Assembly (NCBI GenBank): GCA_019358835.1
Contig: JAHHIH010000011.1
Span: 62,001-126,000 of the forward strand
DNA from: Tildeniella torsiva UHER 1998/13D
GTDB taxonomy: Bacteria; Cyanobacteriota; Cyanobacteriia; Phormidesmidales; Phormidesmidaceae
Length of the DNA: 64,000 bases
Reading direction: 5' to 3'
Made by a program: the position numbers and the translations under genes. A model generated the notes under the pieces. That model searched no databases. It had not been told where the DNA came from and saw only the letters and a program-made list of their open reading frames with translations. Of this stretch, positions 34,074 through 43,338 are shown piece by piece (the stretch's first letter is position 1; every line of letters starts with the position of its first letter).

Positions 34074-34784
34074 TTACTGGGTTACGCCGCGCAGCACCGC
34101 CTCACCGTTGACAAATTCTAGACCGTCGAGGGTCAGCCCAGCCTGAGGTAGGGCGAGGTTAACGCGCTCGGTGATTTGAGCTGGGTCGAGGCCGGTAAGG
34201 CGGGCGACATCGTCCAGCGACAAATTGACTCGACCAATTCGAATGCGGGTGTCGTTACCTAACACCAGGCGACCGTTCTCTACGCGGGGGCTGCCTTCGA
34301 TGCCGATGTAGAGGGGGCGATCGCCCAGCATGGGCACCGTGCTTAGGGCGGTATCCAAAGCCTGCTGGGCCTGGGGCGGCAGGCCTTGGGTCGGCAGGTC
34401 GGCGGGGTTGACCACAATGCCCCCGGCTACGCGATCGCCGCGAATGGTGGCGTTGAGGCTATCTGTCACGGGCAAAAACTGGGCTATCTGGGGAGTCTGG
34501 GCTATACCCTCGGCGAGTAGCTGAGTCAGCTCAGCCTCCGTAAGGGAGATTTCGATGCGGTTATTGTCGCTGTAGCGCACTCCCTGGCCGCTGGCCAGCT
34601 TGCCCTCCAGTAAGTTGCCGCTGCCAGTATTGACCTGGGCTACAGCCGTATCGGTACCGCTGGTGCTGTACCAGGTGGGCAGCGCCGTGGCCCGGTTCCA
34701 GTAGAAGGCGGTGGCGGCAGCGGCCCCTGCAGAAAGACCGATCAGCAGCGATAACACCAGTACAACAGCCTGTTTAGTCCGCAT
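34074..34784 (-). CDS. Conserved membrane-anchored extracytoplasmic protein
   Basis: A 236-residue protein with a single N-terminal helix (about 8-28, VVLVLSLLIGLSAGAAAATAF) and a large soluble domain with amphipathic strands and helices: ISLTEAELTQLLAEGI, PVTDSLNATIRGDRVAGGIVV, PQAQQALDTALSTVPML, LGNDTRIRIGRVNLSLDDVARL. The pattern recalls periplasmic proteins of the LmeA/DUF2993-like lipid-binding class, but this is uncertain. GGGAGGG is nine bases before the ATG at 34784, which settles the start. Confidence 0.72.
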   Translation of the reverse strand: MRTKQAVVLVLSLLIGLSAGAAAATAFYWNRATALPTWYSTSGTDTAVAQVNTGSGNLLEGKLASGQGVRYSDNNRIEISLTEAELTQLLAEGIAQTPQIAQFLPVTDSLNATIRGDRVAGGIVVNPADLPTQGLPPQAQQALDTALSTVPMLGDRPLYIGIEGSPRVENGRLVLGNDTRIRIGRVNLSLDDVARLTGLDPAQITERVNLALPQAGLTLDGLEFVNGEAVLRGVTQ

Positions 34785-34921
34785 GTCAGACAACCCTCCC
34801 TTGGGTATGTCGAGCCAGTGTAGCTCAGCTCTCCCACCCTCGCAAAAACCTGTGTGGCGATTGCTGTAAAGACCCTAAAGTGGCCTATGGTAATAGGTGC
34901 AACGACGTAGAGAATAGCAGC

Positions 34922-36787
34922 ATGGGCACGACACAAGGGTTCATCCGCAAGGTCATGGGACTGGGACGGCGGCTTGTGGTCCGGGCTGTGTCCCAGGTGG
35001 TTATTTTTGGGGCGATCGCTCTCCTCCTCTTCACTACGACCAGCTGCGCCAAGCCTGTACAGCCCACCGAGCTACTGTCAGAGCCCACCCCCCAGTCCAA
35101 CCGCCTCACCGGGCAAATTGCCGAGGTGTCTCCCCCCGAAACGCTGGAAACCCTCAAGCAAATTATCGACGCCTACACGCCCCAGGTGCGCATTCTTAGC
35201 CCCCGGCCTGGCGAAGTGCTAGACGATACTGCGGTGACGGTGCGGCTCCAGGTGCGCGGTCTGCCCCTGTTTAAAGACGACGCCTACGAACTCGGCCCCC
35301 ACCTGCACCTATTCCTAGACAACGAACCCTACAAAGCGGTCTACGACCTGGCAGAACCGATCACCTTTGAGGGGCTTTCCCCCGGCACCCACACCCTGCG
35401 CGTGTTTGCCTCACGCCCCTGGCACGAAAGCTTCAAAAACCAGGGAGCCTTCGACCAGCGCACCTTCCATGTGGTCGCCCCCACGCCCCAAAACGAACTC
35501 AACGCCATGGCTCCGCTGCTCACCTACAGCCGCCCCCAAGCGACCTACGGGGCCGAGCCGATCATGCTCGACTTTTACCTCACCAACGCGCCTCTGCACA
35601 TGAGTGCGCAGGCTGAAGCCAACGACGATCTGCACGACTGGCGCATTCGCTGCACCGTCAACGACCAAAGCTTCGTGTTCGACCAGTGGCAGCCCATCTG
35701 GCTCAAGGGCTTTAAGCCGGGCCGCAACTGGGTGCAGCTCGAACTCATTGACGAAAGCGGCAACCCCATCGACAACCGCTTTAACAACACCGTGCGCATA
35801 ATCGACTACCAGCCCGGTGGCAGCGACACCCTCTCTCGCCTGGTGCGCGGTGAATTGGGCATAAAAGATGTAGCGGGTATTATTGACCCCACCTATGAGC
35901 CCCCAGCACCCCCAGCACCTGAGCCGACAGCCGAGCCCCCAGAATCAGAACCCCAGCTTCCCTCCGCTGATGCAGAAAAGCCAGGGCAGAACGTTCCTGA
36001 CCCTAAGATTACTCAGCCAGACACCGCTGCTCCAGAGCCATCCCAACCTGAAACTACCCAGGAGCAACCCGCCCCTGAATCAGCTGCTCCAGATACCGCC
36101 ACCCAGGGTGTGCCTCCGGCTGAGCCTGAAGCCGAGACGCCACCTACTCCCTTGCTTCTTCCAGAGAAATCTACAGAGTCGGAGTCAGCGAAGGAAGATC
36201 AGCCCATGCTGGAAGACGAGGGCGCTGGGAAGGATGTCGAGGAGGACGCCTTTGAGCCTGAGCGCCCTGCTGAAGAAGCCCCTGATTTGATCGCACCTGA
36301 GGCAAAGGATGCCATTGAGGATATGGTGCCCTTGGTCGATCCAGAGGTTCCCCCCATGCTGTCTCAGCCCCAGGTAGAGCCCGAGCCTGTACCCGTACGC
36401 CCAGCCCCCCCTGCGACCTCAGAACCTACTCTAGAACCCAGCCCCAAAGGGTTGCTCAATCGCTTTAAGCAGTGGCGCAACCCGGCTAATGTACCCTCTG
36501 CGCCCGCCATCCCCACACCAGAGGATACATTTGGCGATCTGCCCCAAGCCACGCCCGTCCCAGAGGCGTTACCCAACTCGGAGGCTGATGCAGTCCCAGG
36601 GTTACCTAGAGTCCAACCCGAGGTGGTTGAACCCTACACCGATTCTTCTCCAGGTGAGGAACAGACAGAATCTAGCCCGCCCAGCAATGAAAAGGCCCCT
36701 GAGGCAGATTCCTCAGAGGCCGAAACCAACGAGCCTAAGGTTGCGCCGCGATCGTCCCTAGCTCCAGAAGTTCGTCCGTTTATTTAG
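34922..36787 (+). CDS. Lipoprotein-like protein with Pro/Glu-rich tail
   Basis: A 621-residue exported protein. Residues 18-41 are hydrophobic, ending in TTTSC; C42 may be a lipidated cysteine, though the lipobox is imperfect. Residues about 65-320 form two folded beta-rich units (ILSPRPGEVLDDTAVTVRLQVRG, GPHLHLFLDNEPYKAVYDL, GTHTLRVFASRPWHESFKN). The remaining 300 residues are low-complexity, rich in Pro, Glu, Ala and Ser, and likely span the cell wall or periplasm. ATG 34922 is preferred to an in-frame GTG at 34880. Tail to tail with the DUF4870 gene, 4 bases apart. Confidence 0.78.
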   Translation: MGTTQGFIRKVMGLGRRLVVRAVSQVVIFGAIALLLFTTTSCAKPVQPTELLSEPTPQSNRLTGQIAEVSPPETLETLKQIIDAYTPQVRILSPRPGEVLDDTAVTVRLQVRGLPLFKDDAYELGPHLHLFLDNEPYKAVYDLAEPITFEGLSPGTHTLRVFASRPWHESFKNQGAFDQRTFHVVAPTPQNELNAMAPLLTYSRPQATYGAEPIMLDFYLTNAPLHMSAQAEANDDLHDWRIRCTVNDQSFVFDQWQPIWLKGFKPGRNWVQLELIDESGNPIDNRFNNTVRIIDYQPGGSDTLSRLVRGELGIKDVAGIIDPTYEPPAPPAPEPTAEPPESEPQLPSADAEKPGQNVPDPKITQPDTAAPEPSQPETTQEQPAPESAAPDTATQGVPPAEPEAETPPTPLLLPEKSTESESAKEDQPMLEDEGAGKDVEEDAFEPERPAEEAPDLIAPEAKDAIEDMVPLVDPEVPPMLSQPQVEPEPVPVRPAPPATSEPTLEPSPKGLLNRFKQWRNPANVPSAPAIPTPEDTFGDLPQATPVPEALPNSEADAVPGLPRVQPEVVEPYTDSSPGEEQTESSPPSNEKAPEADSSEAETNEPKVAPRSSLAPEVRPFI

Positions 36788-36791
36788 ATTG

Positions 36792-37145
36792 CTAATTGAC
36801 TAACCGCAGCGTCAAGGGATAGCGATAGGCCGTCCCTTCGTTGGCCTTGACTGCCGCTAGAATGACCAACACCAGCCAGGCGATGCCCAAAACAATCATG
36901 AGAGGAATGCCAATCAGCACAAAAATCAACACCCCAGCCACCACCATGTAGATGGTCATGGAGATATTGAAGTTGAGCGCTTCCTTGGCCTGGTCGTTGA
37001 CGAAGGACATTTCGTCGCGCTTGACCAGCCAGATGACGAGTGGCCCAACAATATTGCCGAAGGGAATGACAAAGCCAGACAGGGCGCTGAGGTGGGCAAG
37101 CATAGCCCACATGCGTGATTCTGGATTGGAATCGAGCTGGTTCAT
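36792..37145 (-). CDS. DUF4870 membrane protein
   Basis: A 117-residue protein with the DUF4870 pattern: RMWAMLAHLSALSGFVIPFGNIVGPLVIWLVKRDE, then SFVNDQAKEALNFNISMTIY and a second hydrophobic hairpin. Four membrane helices in about 110 residues. Function unknown, widespread in bacteria. It has its own short upstream region behind rpmF. Confidence 0.9.
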   Translation of the reverse strand: MNQLDSNPESRMWAMLAHLSALSGFVIPFGNIVGPLVIWLVKRDEMSFVNDQAKEALNFNISMTIYMVVAGVLIFVLIGIPLMIVLGIAWLVLVILAAVKANEGTAYRYPLTLRLVN

Positions 37146-37180
37146 AGTGGTGGCAGAATGGAATAATCTGCCGCCAAGCT

Positions 37181-37215
37181 AACTTAAAAAGCAGGATAGA
37201 GTCTCTATCCTGCTT
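37181..37215 (-). terminator. Rho-independent terminator of rpmF
   Basis: A 13-bp inverted repeat (37189-37201 with 37203-37215; AAGCAGGATAGAG type) followed, on the minus strand, by TTTTTAAGTT (37188 downward). It lies about 75 bases after the rpmF stop. Confidence 0.8.
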
Positions 37216-37290
37216 ACAAAATGTAGTATTCCAGCTTCTAAGCACAGACGAGGGGAAAGTTCTCGGGACAATGGGCGCTGTCCCGGAAGT

Positions 37291-37464
37291 TTACTCTTCG
37301 TCGTCCTCGTCATCCGTGGGATATACAAAGCTCGTAGACCGCCCGGTGAGCACAGACTTGCCCAGGGACATAGCTTTCTTAGCCTGAAGCGCTGCGGTGC
37401 GCTTCCAGGTGGCGCGACGCTGGTCACGCTTTTGTTTGGAGGTTTTCTTCTTGGGAACCGCCAT
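37291..37464 (-). CDS. rpmF: 50S ribosomal protein L32
   Basis: A 57-codon gene encoding the bL32 protein: [20 protein letters not shown] at the N-terminus, then [21 protein letters not shown], and an acidic tail DDEDDEE. The early basic signature is the bacterial L32 pattern. It lacks the CxxC zinc motifs of many L32 proteins, so it is a zinc-free (C-) form. A U-tract terminator follows. Confidence 0.95.
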   Translation of the reverse strand: MAVPKKKTSKQKRDQRRATWKRTAALQAKKAMSLGKSVLTGRSTSFVYPTDDEDDEE

Positions 37465-37580
37465 GACAGCAATACTTTAAGACTTCACAACCTTTCAAGC
37501 ATAGGGCAAGAGGGCCATTCTATGCAATTTTATTTTGCCAGCTCGGCTCTCCTCAGGTGCCCAGAATGCTATTACCCAAT

Positions 37581-38033
37581 CTAGGGGGCGGTTGACTCGG
37601 CATCGTCAACCAAGGCTCTAGCCGCCTCAAAGTAGTTGGCCCACTGCGGTACATCGGGCCGAAGCTGCCACTCGCTGCGGCTCACCGGCACCGTGAGAAT
37701 TGGAACAGAAATGCCCTGGTTATCGCCAATCACGGTGACGATGACATCGGTCATCAGCACATCGGCATCGAAGCTGCGCTGAATGGCGGCGCGGGCGACG
37801 ATCTCTGAGCGCTGCACTAGGGTTTCAAAACTTTCGCCCTGTTCGCGCACTAGGTAGAGGTTGACGCGCGATGTATAGGCCTGAGCCACGGGCGGATTGA
37901 CGAGTGACGGCAGAGCCACGCTCCCCAATCCCATTAGCGCAGCCAGGGTGACGCGTGCCCCGAGAGACACCATGCTGGAAAGCCCGTTGTGGCTTTTAGC
38001 GCGTCCATTATTTAAAGGAGATATCAATTTCAT
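37581..38033 (-). CDS. Exported conserved hypothetical protein
   Basis: A 150-residue protein with an N-terminal signal (VTLAALMGLGSVALPSLVNPPVAQA, likely cut after AQA) and a small mature domain, RVNLYLVREQGESFETLVQRSEIVARAAIQRSF, followed by TDVIVTVIGDNQGISVPILTVPVSRSEW. Conserved-looking but not recognised. ATG at 38033 is chosen; the frame is open to 38102. Divergent from the caspase-like gene. Confidence 0.75.
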   Translation of the reverse strand: MKLISPLNNGRAKSHNGLSSMVSLGARVTLAALMGLGSVALPSLVNPPVAQAYTSRVNLYLVREQGESFETLVQRSEIVARAAIQRSFDADVLMTDVIVTVIGDNQGISVPILTVPVSRSEWQLRPDVPQWANYFEAARALVDDAESTAP

Positions 38034-38243
38034 GGCCTGCTGCTCCACACATCCCCGCAGGATGCCCAAAAAGTGCCTTAACTCTAGCGATAGAGCCGCC
38101 AATCGTCAATTAAGAATTGTCGCCGCTGGGGATGACCGGTCTGAGTTCCGTTTAGCCCCGCAGGCGCTACTATGGCAGGGGAATTTTTATCCCTCCAACC
38201 CTACAGCACGAAATTCTACAGCATCGAGAGGCATCCCCAAGGC

Positions 38244-40199
38244 ATGGCAAGCCACTGGCCCGTGATCGTTGGCATCAATCAATATCAATCGCTTCAGCCC
38301 TTGATGTATGCCCAGTTCGATGCCCTCGAACTGCGGGACTTTTTGGTCAATGAGGTGGGTCTGCCCGCCCAGTATTGCTCGCTGCTGACGGATATTTCTG
38401 CGGTGGTCTACGAGGGGGCAGCTGCGCCGACCCGTGAGGTGCTGCTGCAACGGCTGGCCCAGAGCTGCGATCGCGCCGGTTCCGAAGATACGGTGTGGTT
38501 TTTCTTTAGCGGCTACGGGGTGCAGTGGCAGGGGAAAGATTACCTGCTGCCTATCGATGCCGACCCCAACCGCATTGAGCAAACCGGCATCTTAGTAGAA
38601 ACTCTGCTGAATCAATTGGCCCAGGGCAACCAGCGCCAAGCCATCGTCATGCTCGACATGAACCGGCCCCAGAGCGCCCTCAGCCCCGCCCCTGGAGGCG
38701 GCCACCTGGGCGACCAAACCCTGGCTTTGGCTAAGAGTCTAGGGATTCCCCTGGTGCTCTCTTGCCAGCCCGACCAGTTTTCTCAGGAGACACTGGCGGT
38801 GCGCCACGGGCTGTTTACCGAAGCCCTCATCGAAGGGATGCGGTTCCACGGCTGTCTGACCCTGGCCCAGCTGGTGGTCTATCTGCGCGATCGCGTCCCC
38901 GAGCTGTGCCAGCACCACTGGAGACCGGTGCAAAATCCCATGGCGGTAGTGCCCCCTGGGCAGCAGTACATCATGTTGGTGCCCGCCAGCCTGGTGGGCC
39001 AAATGCCCATTGGCGTACTTCCGGAGCCAGAGATTCTGCCAGAGCCCCCGCCCAGTCCAGAGATTTCTCTACCGGTGGAGCCCAATCCGATCTGGCCCAG
39101 TTACCCCGTTCCGCCTACGGATCTCCCCAACGGTGGTTCTGCTAAGCCCTGGCCCCCGACCGAGCGGCCTGAGCCTGAGTTGCCGCCGGGCGGATTGCCC
39201 GAGGTGACCCAACCGCCAGTGACCAACCCGCCCACCCCTTCCCTGGTGCCCTGGCAGCGCTGGGGAATTTTAGCGGCGGGTCTGCTGCTGCTCGGTGTGC
39301 TGTGGCGCAACCAAGATAGTTTGTGGGGGCCAGGCTCATCTCCAGAGGCGACTCCAGAGGCCACCGCGCCACCGCCCGCGGACGATCCTCCCGCAGAAGG
39401 TCTGCCGACGGCTCCCCCTACCGAACCTGTGGGTGAACCCCTGTTTCCTGGGACGGCGGCCAGCGGTGCCGAGGCTCTGGCTCGCGCCAGAACCGCCCTC
39501 GACCAGCGCCAGTTTGGCGAAGCGCTGAGCTGGTTGACCCAAATTCCCGAGGGTGAGCGTCCCGAAGACTACGAAGCCCTGGTTAATCAAGCTGAGACGG
39601 GCTATGCGAACGCCGAGTTGTCCGGGGGGGCCGCCCTCAACCAGGCCCGCCGTCTGATCGAACCGGTTTCGGCCTCCCTGTTTAACGATGCCATTGAGCA
39701 GGCTAGGCAGGTGCCCGCAGGCGACCCGGCCCACGAGCAGGCCCAGGCTGATATTGAGCGCTGGAGCTTGGTGATTTTAGACCTCGCTGAAGGCCGAGCC
39801 GCTGCGGGTGATTTGGATGCCGCCATTTCGGCAGCTCGCCTGGTGCCCCAAGATCAGGGCGAAACCTGGGGCCAGGCCCAGGCCCAGATTCAAACATGGG
39901 AGCAGAGCCGGGTTAACCGGCAGCTGCTGCAAGAGGCCCAGAGCCTGCTTCAGCCCGACCAGGCCGCTTCATTTCAGGCGGCGATCGCGATCGCCCAGCA
40001 AATTCCCCCCGACTACCCTGAGTCTGCGATCGCCCAGGAGCGCATCGACCAGTGGAGCCGAGATATTTTGGCGATCGCCCGCGCCCGCGCCGCCTCTGGC
40101 CAAATCCCCGGTGCGATCTCTGCCGCTGGCCTAGTGCCCCCCGGCACCAGCGCCTACGACCAGGCCCAGCAGGAGATTCAGCAGTGGCAAAGCCAGTGA
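38244..40199 (+). CDS. Catalytically dead caspase-fold (C14) protein
   Basis: A 651-residue protein. Residues 1-230 have the C14 caspase fold (PVIVGINQYQSLQPLMYAQFDA at the start). The expected SGHG catalytic His is replaced by Tyr (SGYG, Y91), and the expected DACHSG Cys region reads LDMNRPQS (N140), so both dyad residues are gone. This is a Tyr/Asn variant of the inactive orthocaspases described in cyanobacteria. A Pro-rich linker, a membrane helix (about 340-354) and a C-terminal helical region with repeated A-A-R-A-based units (QIPGAISAAGLVPPG) follow. A binding or regulatory role is likely. The region after the membrane helix would be periplasmic. Confidence 0.85.
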   Translation: MASHWPVIVGINQYQSLQPLMYAQFDALELRDFLVNEVGLPAQYCSLLTDISAVVYEGAAAPTREVLLQRLAQSCDRAGSEDTVWFFFSGYGVQWQGKDYLLPIDADPNRIEQTGILVETLLNQLAQGNQRQAIVMLDMNRPQSALSPAPGGGHLGDQTLALAKSLGIPLVLSCQPDQFSQETLAVRHGLFTEALIEGMRFHGCLTLAQLVVYLRDRVPELCQHHWRPVQNPMAVVPPGQQYIMLVPASLVGQMPIGVLPEPEILPEPPPSPEISLPVEPNPIWPSYPVPPTDLPNGGSAKPWPPTERPEPELPPGGLPEVTQPPVTNPPTPSLVPWQRWGILAAGLLLLGVLWRNQDSLWGPGSSPEATPEATAPPPADDPPAEGLPTAPPTEPVGEPLFPGTAASGAEALARARTALDQRQFGEALSWLTQIPEGERPEDYEALVNQAETGYANAELSGGAALNQARRLIEPVSASLFNDAIEQARQVPAGDPAHEQAQADIERWSLVILDLAEGRAAAGDLDAAISAARLVPQDQGETWGQAQAQIQTWEQSRVNRQLLQEAQSLLQPDQAASFQAAIAIAQQIPPDYPESAIAQERIDQWSRDILAIARARAASGQIPGAISAAGLVPPGTSAYDQAQQEIQQWQSQ

Positions 40200-40206
40200 G
40201 GGATAG

Positions 40207-40266
40207 ATGGGTAGGGGGTGGATGGGTAGGGGGTGCATGGGTAGGGGGTGCATGGGTAGGGGGTGC
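40207..40266. repeat. Four tandem copies of a 15-bp G-rich unit
   Basis: The unit ATGGGTAGGGGGTGC (first copy ends G) occurs at 40207, 40222, 40237 and 40252, immediately after the stop of the caspase-like gene. A complementary C-rich run lies at 40361-40392, just before the next start codon. It belongs to the dispersed G-rich/C-rich family of this window. Confidence 0.85.
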
Positions 40267-40390
40267 ATGGGGGAGTAAGGGGTAGGGAGTAGGGAGTGGA
40301 TTGGCATGACGTTTAAGCTTTAGAGGATTGGCTGCTAATAAACTAAATCCAAGGCTAGCTCTACTACCCCTACCCCCTTACCCCCTACCC

Positions 40391-40891
40391 ATGTTCTCTC
40401 CCCCCAACCGCATCACCCCCGGCCCTGGCCAAGAATCCGTCTGGGATTACCCGCGTCCGCCCCGGCTAGAAGACTCGACGCGGCATATTCAAGTGGTGTT
40501 CGACGGCGTGGTGATTGCCGACTCGCGGCGCACCAAGCGGGTGCTAGAGACAAGCCACCCGCCCACCTACTACATTCCCCCCGAGGATGTGCAGATGCAG
40601 TATTTTCAGCCGGTGCCCCGCTCCACGTTCTGCGAATGGAAAGGGGCAGCGGTGTATTTTACGGTGGCGGTGGGCGAACGAGTTGCCGAGCAGGTCGCCT
40701 GGGCCTATCCTCAACCTACGGAAGCTTTTGAGAGCATTGCCAACTACATCGCCCTCTACCCCAGCCGCATGGAAGCCTGCTACGTCGATGACGAACTGGT
40801 GAAATCCCAGCCCGGCGATTTCTACGGCGGTTGGATTACTTCAGATATCGTTGGCCCCTTCAAAGGCGACCCTGGCACCTGGGGATGGTAA
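40391..40891 (+). CDS. DUF427 domain protein
   Basis: A 166-residue protein with the DUF427 pattern: HIQVVFDGVVIADSRRTKRVLETSHPPTYYIP, EWKGAAVYFTV, VAWAYPQP and ALYPSRMEACYVDDE. The family is widespread and of unknown function, with a tandem beta-tent fold. The ATG at 40391 follows directly on the C-rich repeat, so the repeat is part of its leader. Monocistronic. Confidence 0.93.
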   Translation: MFSPPNRITPGPGQESVWDYPRPPRLEDSTRHIQVVFDGVVIADSRRTKRVLETSHPPTYYIPPEDVQMQYFQPVPRSTFCEWKGAAVYFTVAVGERVAEQVAWAYPQPTEAFESIANYIALYPSRMEACYVDDELVKSQPGDFYGGWITSDIVGPFKGDPGTWGW

Positions 40892-40927
40892 TTCGGGCTT
40901 AGGCTATCCACCTACCCATCCACCCAC

Positions 40928-41731
40928 CTACTCTTCCCCCGTCTCCGAGCTACAGGTCGGTGCAATTCCTAAGTTGTCGCGGCTGGTGGTCATAATATCC
41001 ACCGTGCGTTTGAGCTTGGCTTCTAAAAACTGCTTGTGGTCGAGGAGCTGGCGTAGCTTTTGGTGACGGGCGATCGCCAAACTAATCGTAGACAGCTGCT
41101 CGGGCGGGCAGGGAAAGTACTGCACCCGACCATCCGAGTCGAGGCTGCACAGACGATAGCCTGCACGGCCCAGATCCGTTCCAGCGGGAGCGGGCTCCGT
41201 AGGAGTCTCTAATGATTGGCAAAGCTGCTCGACGTAGCCAGAAAGTGCCTGGGGGTCACCGTGACGCAGCAGAGCAGCATCAAGGGCGGCGGCTTGATTG
41301 GGGTGCTCGCCTATGGTTTCGAGCCAGCCATCGACAATCGGCCCTTCCATATAAAGGGCCTGGATACGATGCACTGTCTGTTTTAAGTCTTGGTGCCAGG
41401 CTTCCACCGCCATCTGAATGTCTTGTAGCACCTTAACCGCCAGGGCTGGGTTGGCATCGTGGCGGTGGCGGCTAAAGGTCGGCAGTTTGCGGCGAGGCAG
41501 TAGGGGCAAATGCGAAGGGGGAGCCTGTACCGGAAAGGGAGCTAAATGAGCCGGGGCACCCATGGCCTGGGGCAAGGGCTCGGGGCCGCTCGCCGAGGGG
41601 CTGTCAGCGCTATCAACCTTGCTGGCACCGATGGTAAATGAAACGGGTCGTCGAACAGAACGTCCTTCCCCAGTACCCACAGTAGAGGAGGGCACTGCAG
41701 GAAAATCAGCAGAATCAGGCGAGGTATCCAT
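40928..41731 (-). CDS. Conserved hypothetical protein
   Basis: A 267-residue protein, unrecognised. The first 85 residues are Pro/Ser/Ala-rich and probably disordered; the rest is helical (KVLQDIQMAVEAWHQDLKQTVHRIQALYMEGPIVDGWLETIG), then a segment with RLCSLDSDGRVQYFPCPPEQLSTISLAI and a coiled-coil-like end (RHQKLRQLLDHKQFLEAKLKRTVD). The C-terminal half looks well conserved in character and is likely an interaction module. Monocistronic. Confidence 0.7.
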   Translation of the reverse strand: MDTSPDSADFPAVPSSTVGTGEGRSVRRPVSFTIGASKVDSADSPSASGPEPLPQAMGAPAHLAPFPVQAPPSHLPLLPRRKLPTFSRHRHDANPALAVKVLQDIQMAVEAWHQDLKQTVHRIQALYMEGPIVDGWLETIGEHPNQAAALDAALLRHGDPQALSGYVEQLCQSLETPTEPAPAGTDLGRAGYRLCSLDSDGRVQYFPCPPEQLSTISLAIARHQKLRQLLDHKQFLEAKLKRTVDIMTTSRDNLGIAPTCSSETGEE

Positions 41732-41878
41732 AGGGCGTGAGAGAGACTGAGTCAGGCGGATGAAGGCAGATCAGGAACTGACTGGAGGGAATGATTGCCC
41801 TGGATCAAATGGGTTGAAGGGCAGAGTTAGGCACCATCTGCCTCAATTTATACCTGAATAGTTTAGGTTTAGACCAGC

Positions 41879-41925
41879 AAAAAAGTTTGCAGGTTATAAA
41901 GTTTCTCAACGTTCAAACTGCAAAC
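41879..41925 (-). terminator. Rho-independent terminator of murD-glyS
   Basis: GTTTGCAG (41885-41892) pairs with CTGCAAAC (41918-41925), extendable to about 11 bp with one mismatch. On the minus strand the stem is followed by six T (from 41884 downward). It lies about 60 bases after the murD stop. Confidence 0.7.
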
Positions 41926-41984
41926 CTTACAAACAATTGTTCCAGCTTTCGAAGTTTTCCTTAGCCAGTCTGACGTTTAAAGCT

Positions 41985-43331
41985 TTAGAAAAATCGCTCC
42001 TGGCAGAGCTGGCGGAAGTGTTCGCCCCGCTGCTCAAAATTGGGATATTGGTCAAAGCTGGCGCAGGCGGGGGAAAGCAGCACCACTGCCGCTCCCAGGG
42101 ATGGGGCCACCGCAGCACCCCGTTCCACTGCTCGCTCCATGGTTTCGACAATGGTGTAGTTGCGGTAGCCTGCGGTCTCTAGCCGCTGGGCGAACTGGGG
42201 AGCGGCATCGCCAATCAGCAGCACGGTGGCGGCCCGTTCGTGAATGCGCTGCACCCAAGCGGTGTCGTCGCCTTGCTTAGCTTCGCCCCCGGCAATCAGC
42301 ACCGCTGGAGCCTCTACCGATCGCAGCCCCACCTCAGCCGCATCGTAGTTGGTGGCCTTTGAGTCGTTGATGAAATCAATCCCCTGCCAGGTGCAGATGT
42401 GCTCTAGACGATGGGGCACACCGGGGAAGGATGTCACTCCGGCAGCGATCGCTTCCCCATCCAGCTCTGCTAAACAAGCCGCCGTCACCGCCAGCAGCAG
42501 GTTTTGCTGGTTGTGGTCGCCCACCATGCGTAGGGCATCGGCCCGCACAATGGGGATGCCCTCAAACTTCACCCAGCCGTCTGCGATATAGGCGCTGGGC
42601 CGAAGCGGAGCGATCGCCCGCTTTCCTGCGGCGCTCGTCCAGCAGGCGGAGGGAAACTCCTCCGGCATGTGCTGACGCAGGTAGGGGTCGTCACCGTTGA
42701 ACACCGCCAGCTCTGAGCGATGCATCAGCGTGGCCTTGATCTGGGCATAGTTCTCGACGGTGCCGTGGCGCTGAAGATGGTCGGGGGTGAGCGTAGTCCA
42801 CAGGCCAATCTGCGGGGCCAGGGTAGCTGAGGCCTCGATCTGGTAGCTGCTCAGCTCAGCGATCACCCAGTCGGGCACCGTGGGCTCCAGGGCCAGTTCG
42901 CAGGCGGCATAGCCAATGTTGCCGCAGGCGGGTGCGTTAAGCCCGGCGGCCTGAAAGATGGCGGCGGTCAGAGCCGTGGTGGTGGTTTTGCCGTTGGTGC
43001 CGGTAATGCCGACCCAGGGGCGATCTTGCAGAAACCGCCAGGCTAGCTCGGTTTCGCCAATCACTTCCAAGCCGTTCTCGCGGGCGGCCACCAGGGCGGA
43101 GCTATCCCACGGCACGCCAGGGCTAACCACCAGCAGGTTGGTGCGGCTGTCGGGCACAAAACTGTAGTCGAGCAGCACGGTGATGCCGTCCTGGCGCAGG
43201 GCCTCCTGCTGGGTGACTAGGGAGGGGCTGGAGCCGCGATCGCTCAGCACCACCTGCCAGCCATCCCGGTGCAGCAGCCGCGCCGCCGCCACCCCTGACT
43301 TACCCAGACCAATCACATGGGCATTTTTCAT
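41985..43331 (-). CDS. murD: UDP-N-acetylmuramoyl-L-alanine--D-glutamate ligase
   Basis: Cytoplasmic Mur ligase that adds D-Glu to UDP-MurNAc-L-Ala. The 448-residue protein has the N-terminal Rossmann start ([15 protein letters not shown]), the ATP-binding loop [14 protein letters not shown], the central metal/Glu region ELSSYQIE, and the C-terminal ligase elements ([22 protein letters not shown]). Full length for the family. Encoded 7 bases behind glyS, so it belongs to the same operon. Confidence 0.97.
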   Translation of the reverse strand: MKNAHVIGLGKSGVAAARLLHRDGWQVVLSDRGSSPSLVTQQEALRQDGITVLLDYSFVPDSRTNLLVVSPGVPWDSSALVAARENGLEVIGETELAWRFLQDRPWVGITGTNGKTTTTALTAAIFQAAGLNAPACGNIGYAACELALEPTVPDWVIAELSSYQIEASATLAPQIGLWTTLTPDHLQRHGTVENYAQIKATLMHRSELAVFNGDDPYLRQHMPEEFPSACWTSAAGKRAIAPLRPSAYIADGWVKFEGIPIVRADALRMVGDHNQQNLLLAVTAACLAELDGEAIAAGVTSFPGVPHRLEHICTWQGIDFINDSKATNYDAAEVGLRSVEAPAVLIAGGEAKQGDDTAWVQRIHERAATVLLIGDAAPQFAQRLETAGYRNYTIVETMERAVERGAAVAPSLGAAVVLLSPACASFDQYPNFEQRGEHFRQLCQERFF

Positions 43332-43338
43332 GGCGTCG

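Noticed and set aside
40207-40266. CRISPR array
   Set aside because: The 15-bp units are directly adjacent with no spacers, so it is a tandem repeat.
40052-40285. Plus-strand frame ending in WVGGAWVGGA repeats
   Set aside because: It overlaps the caspase-like gene and its repetitive end is the G-rich array read in one frame.
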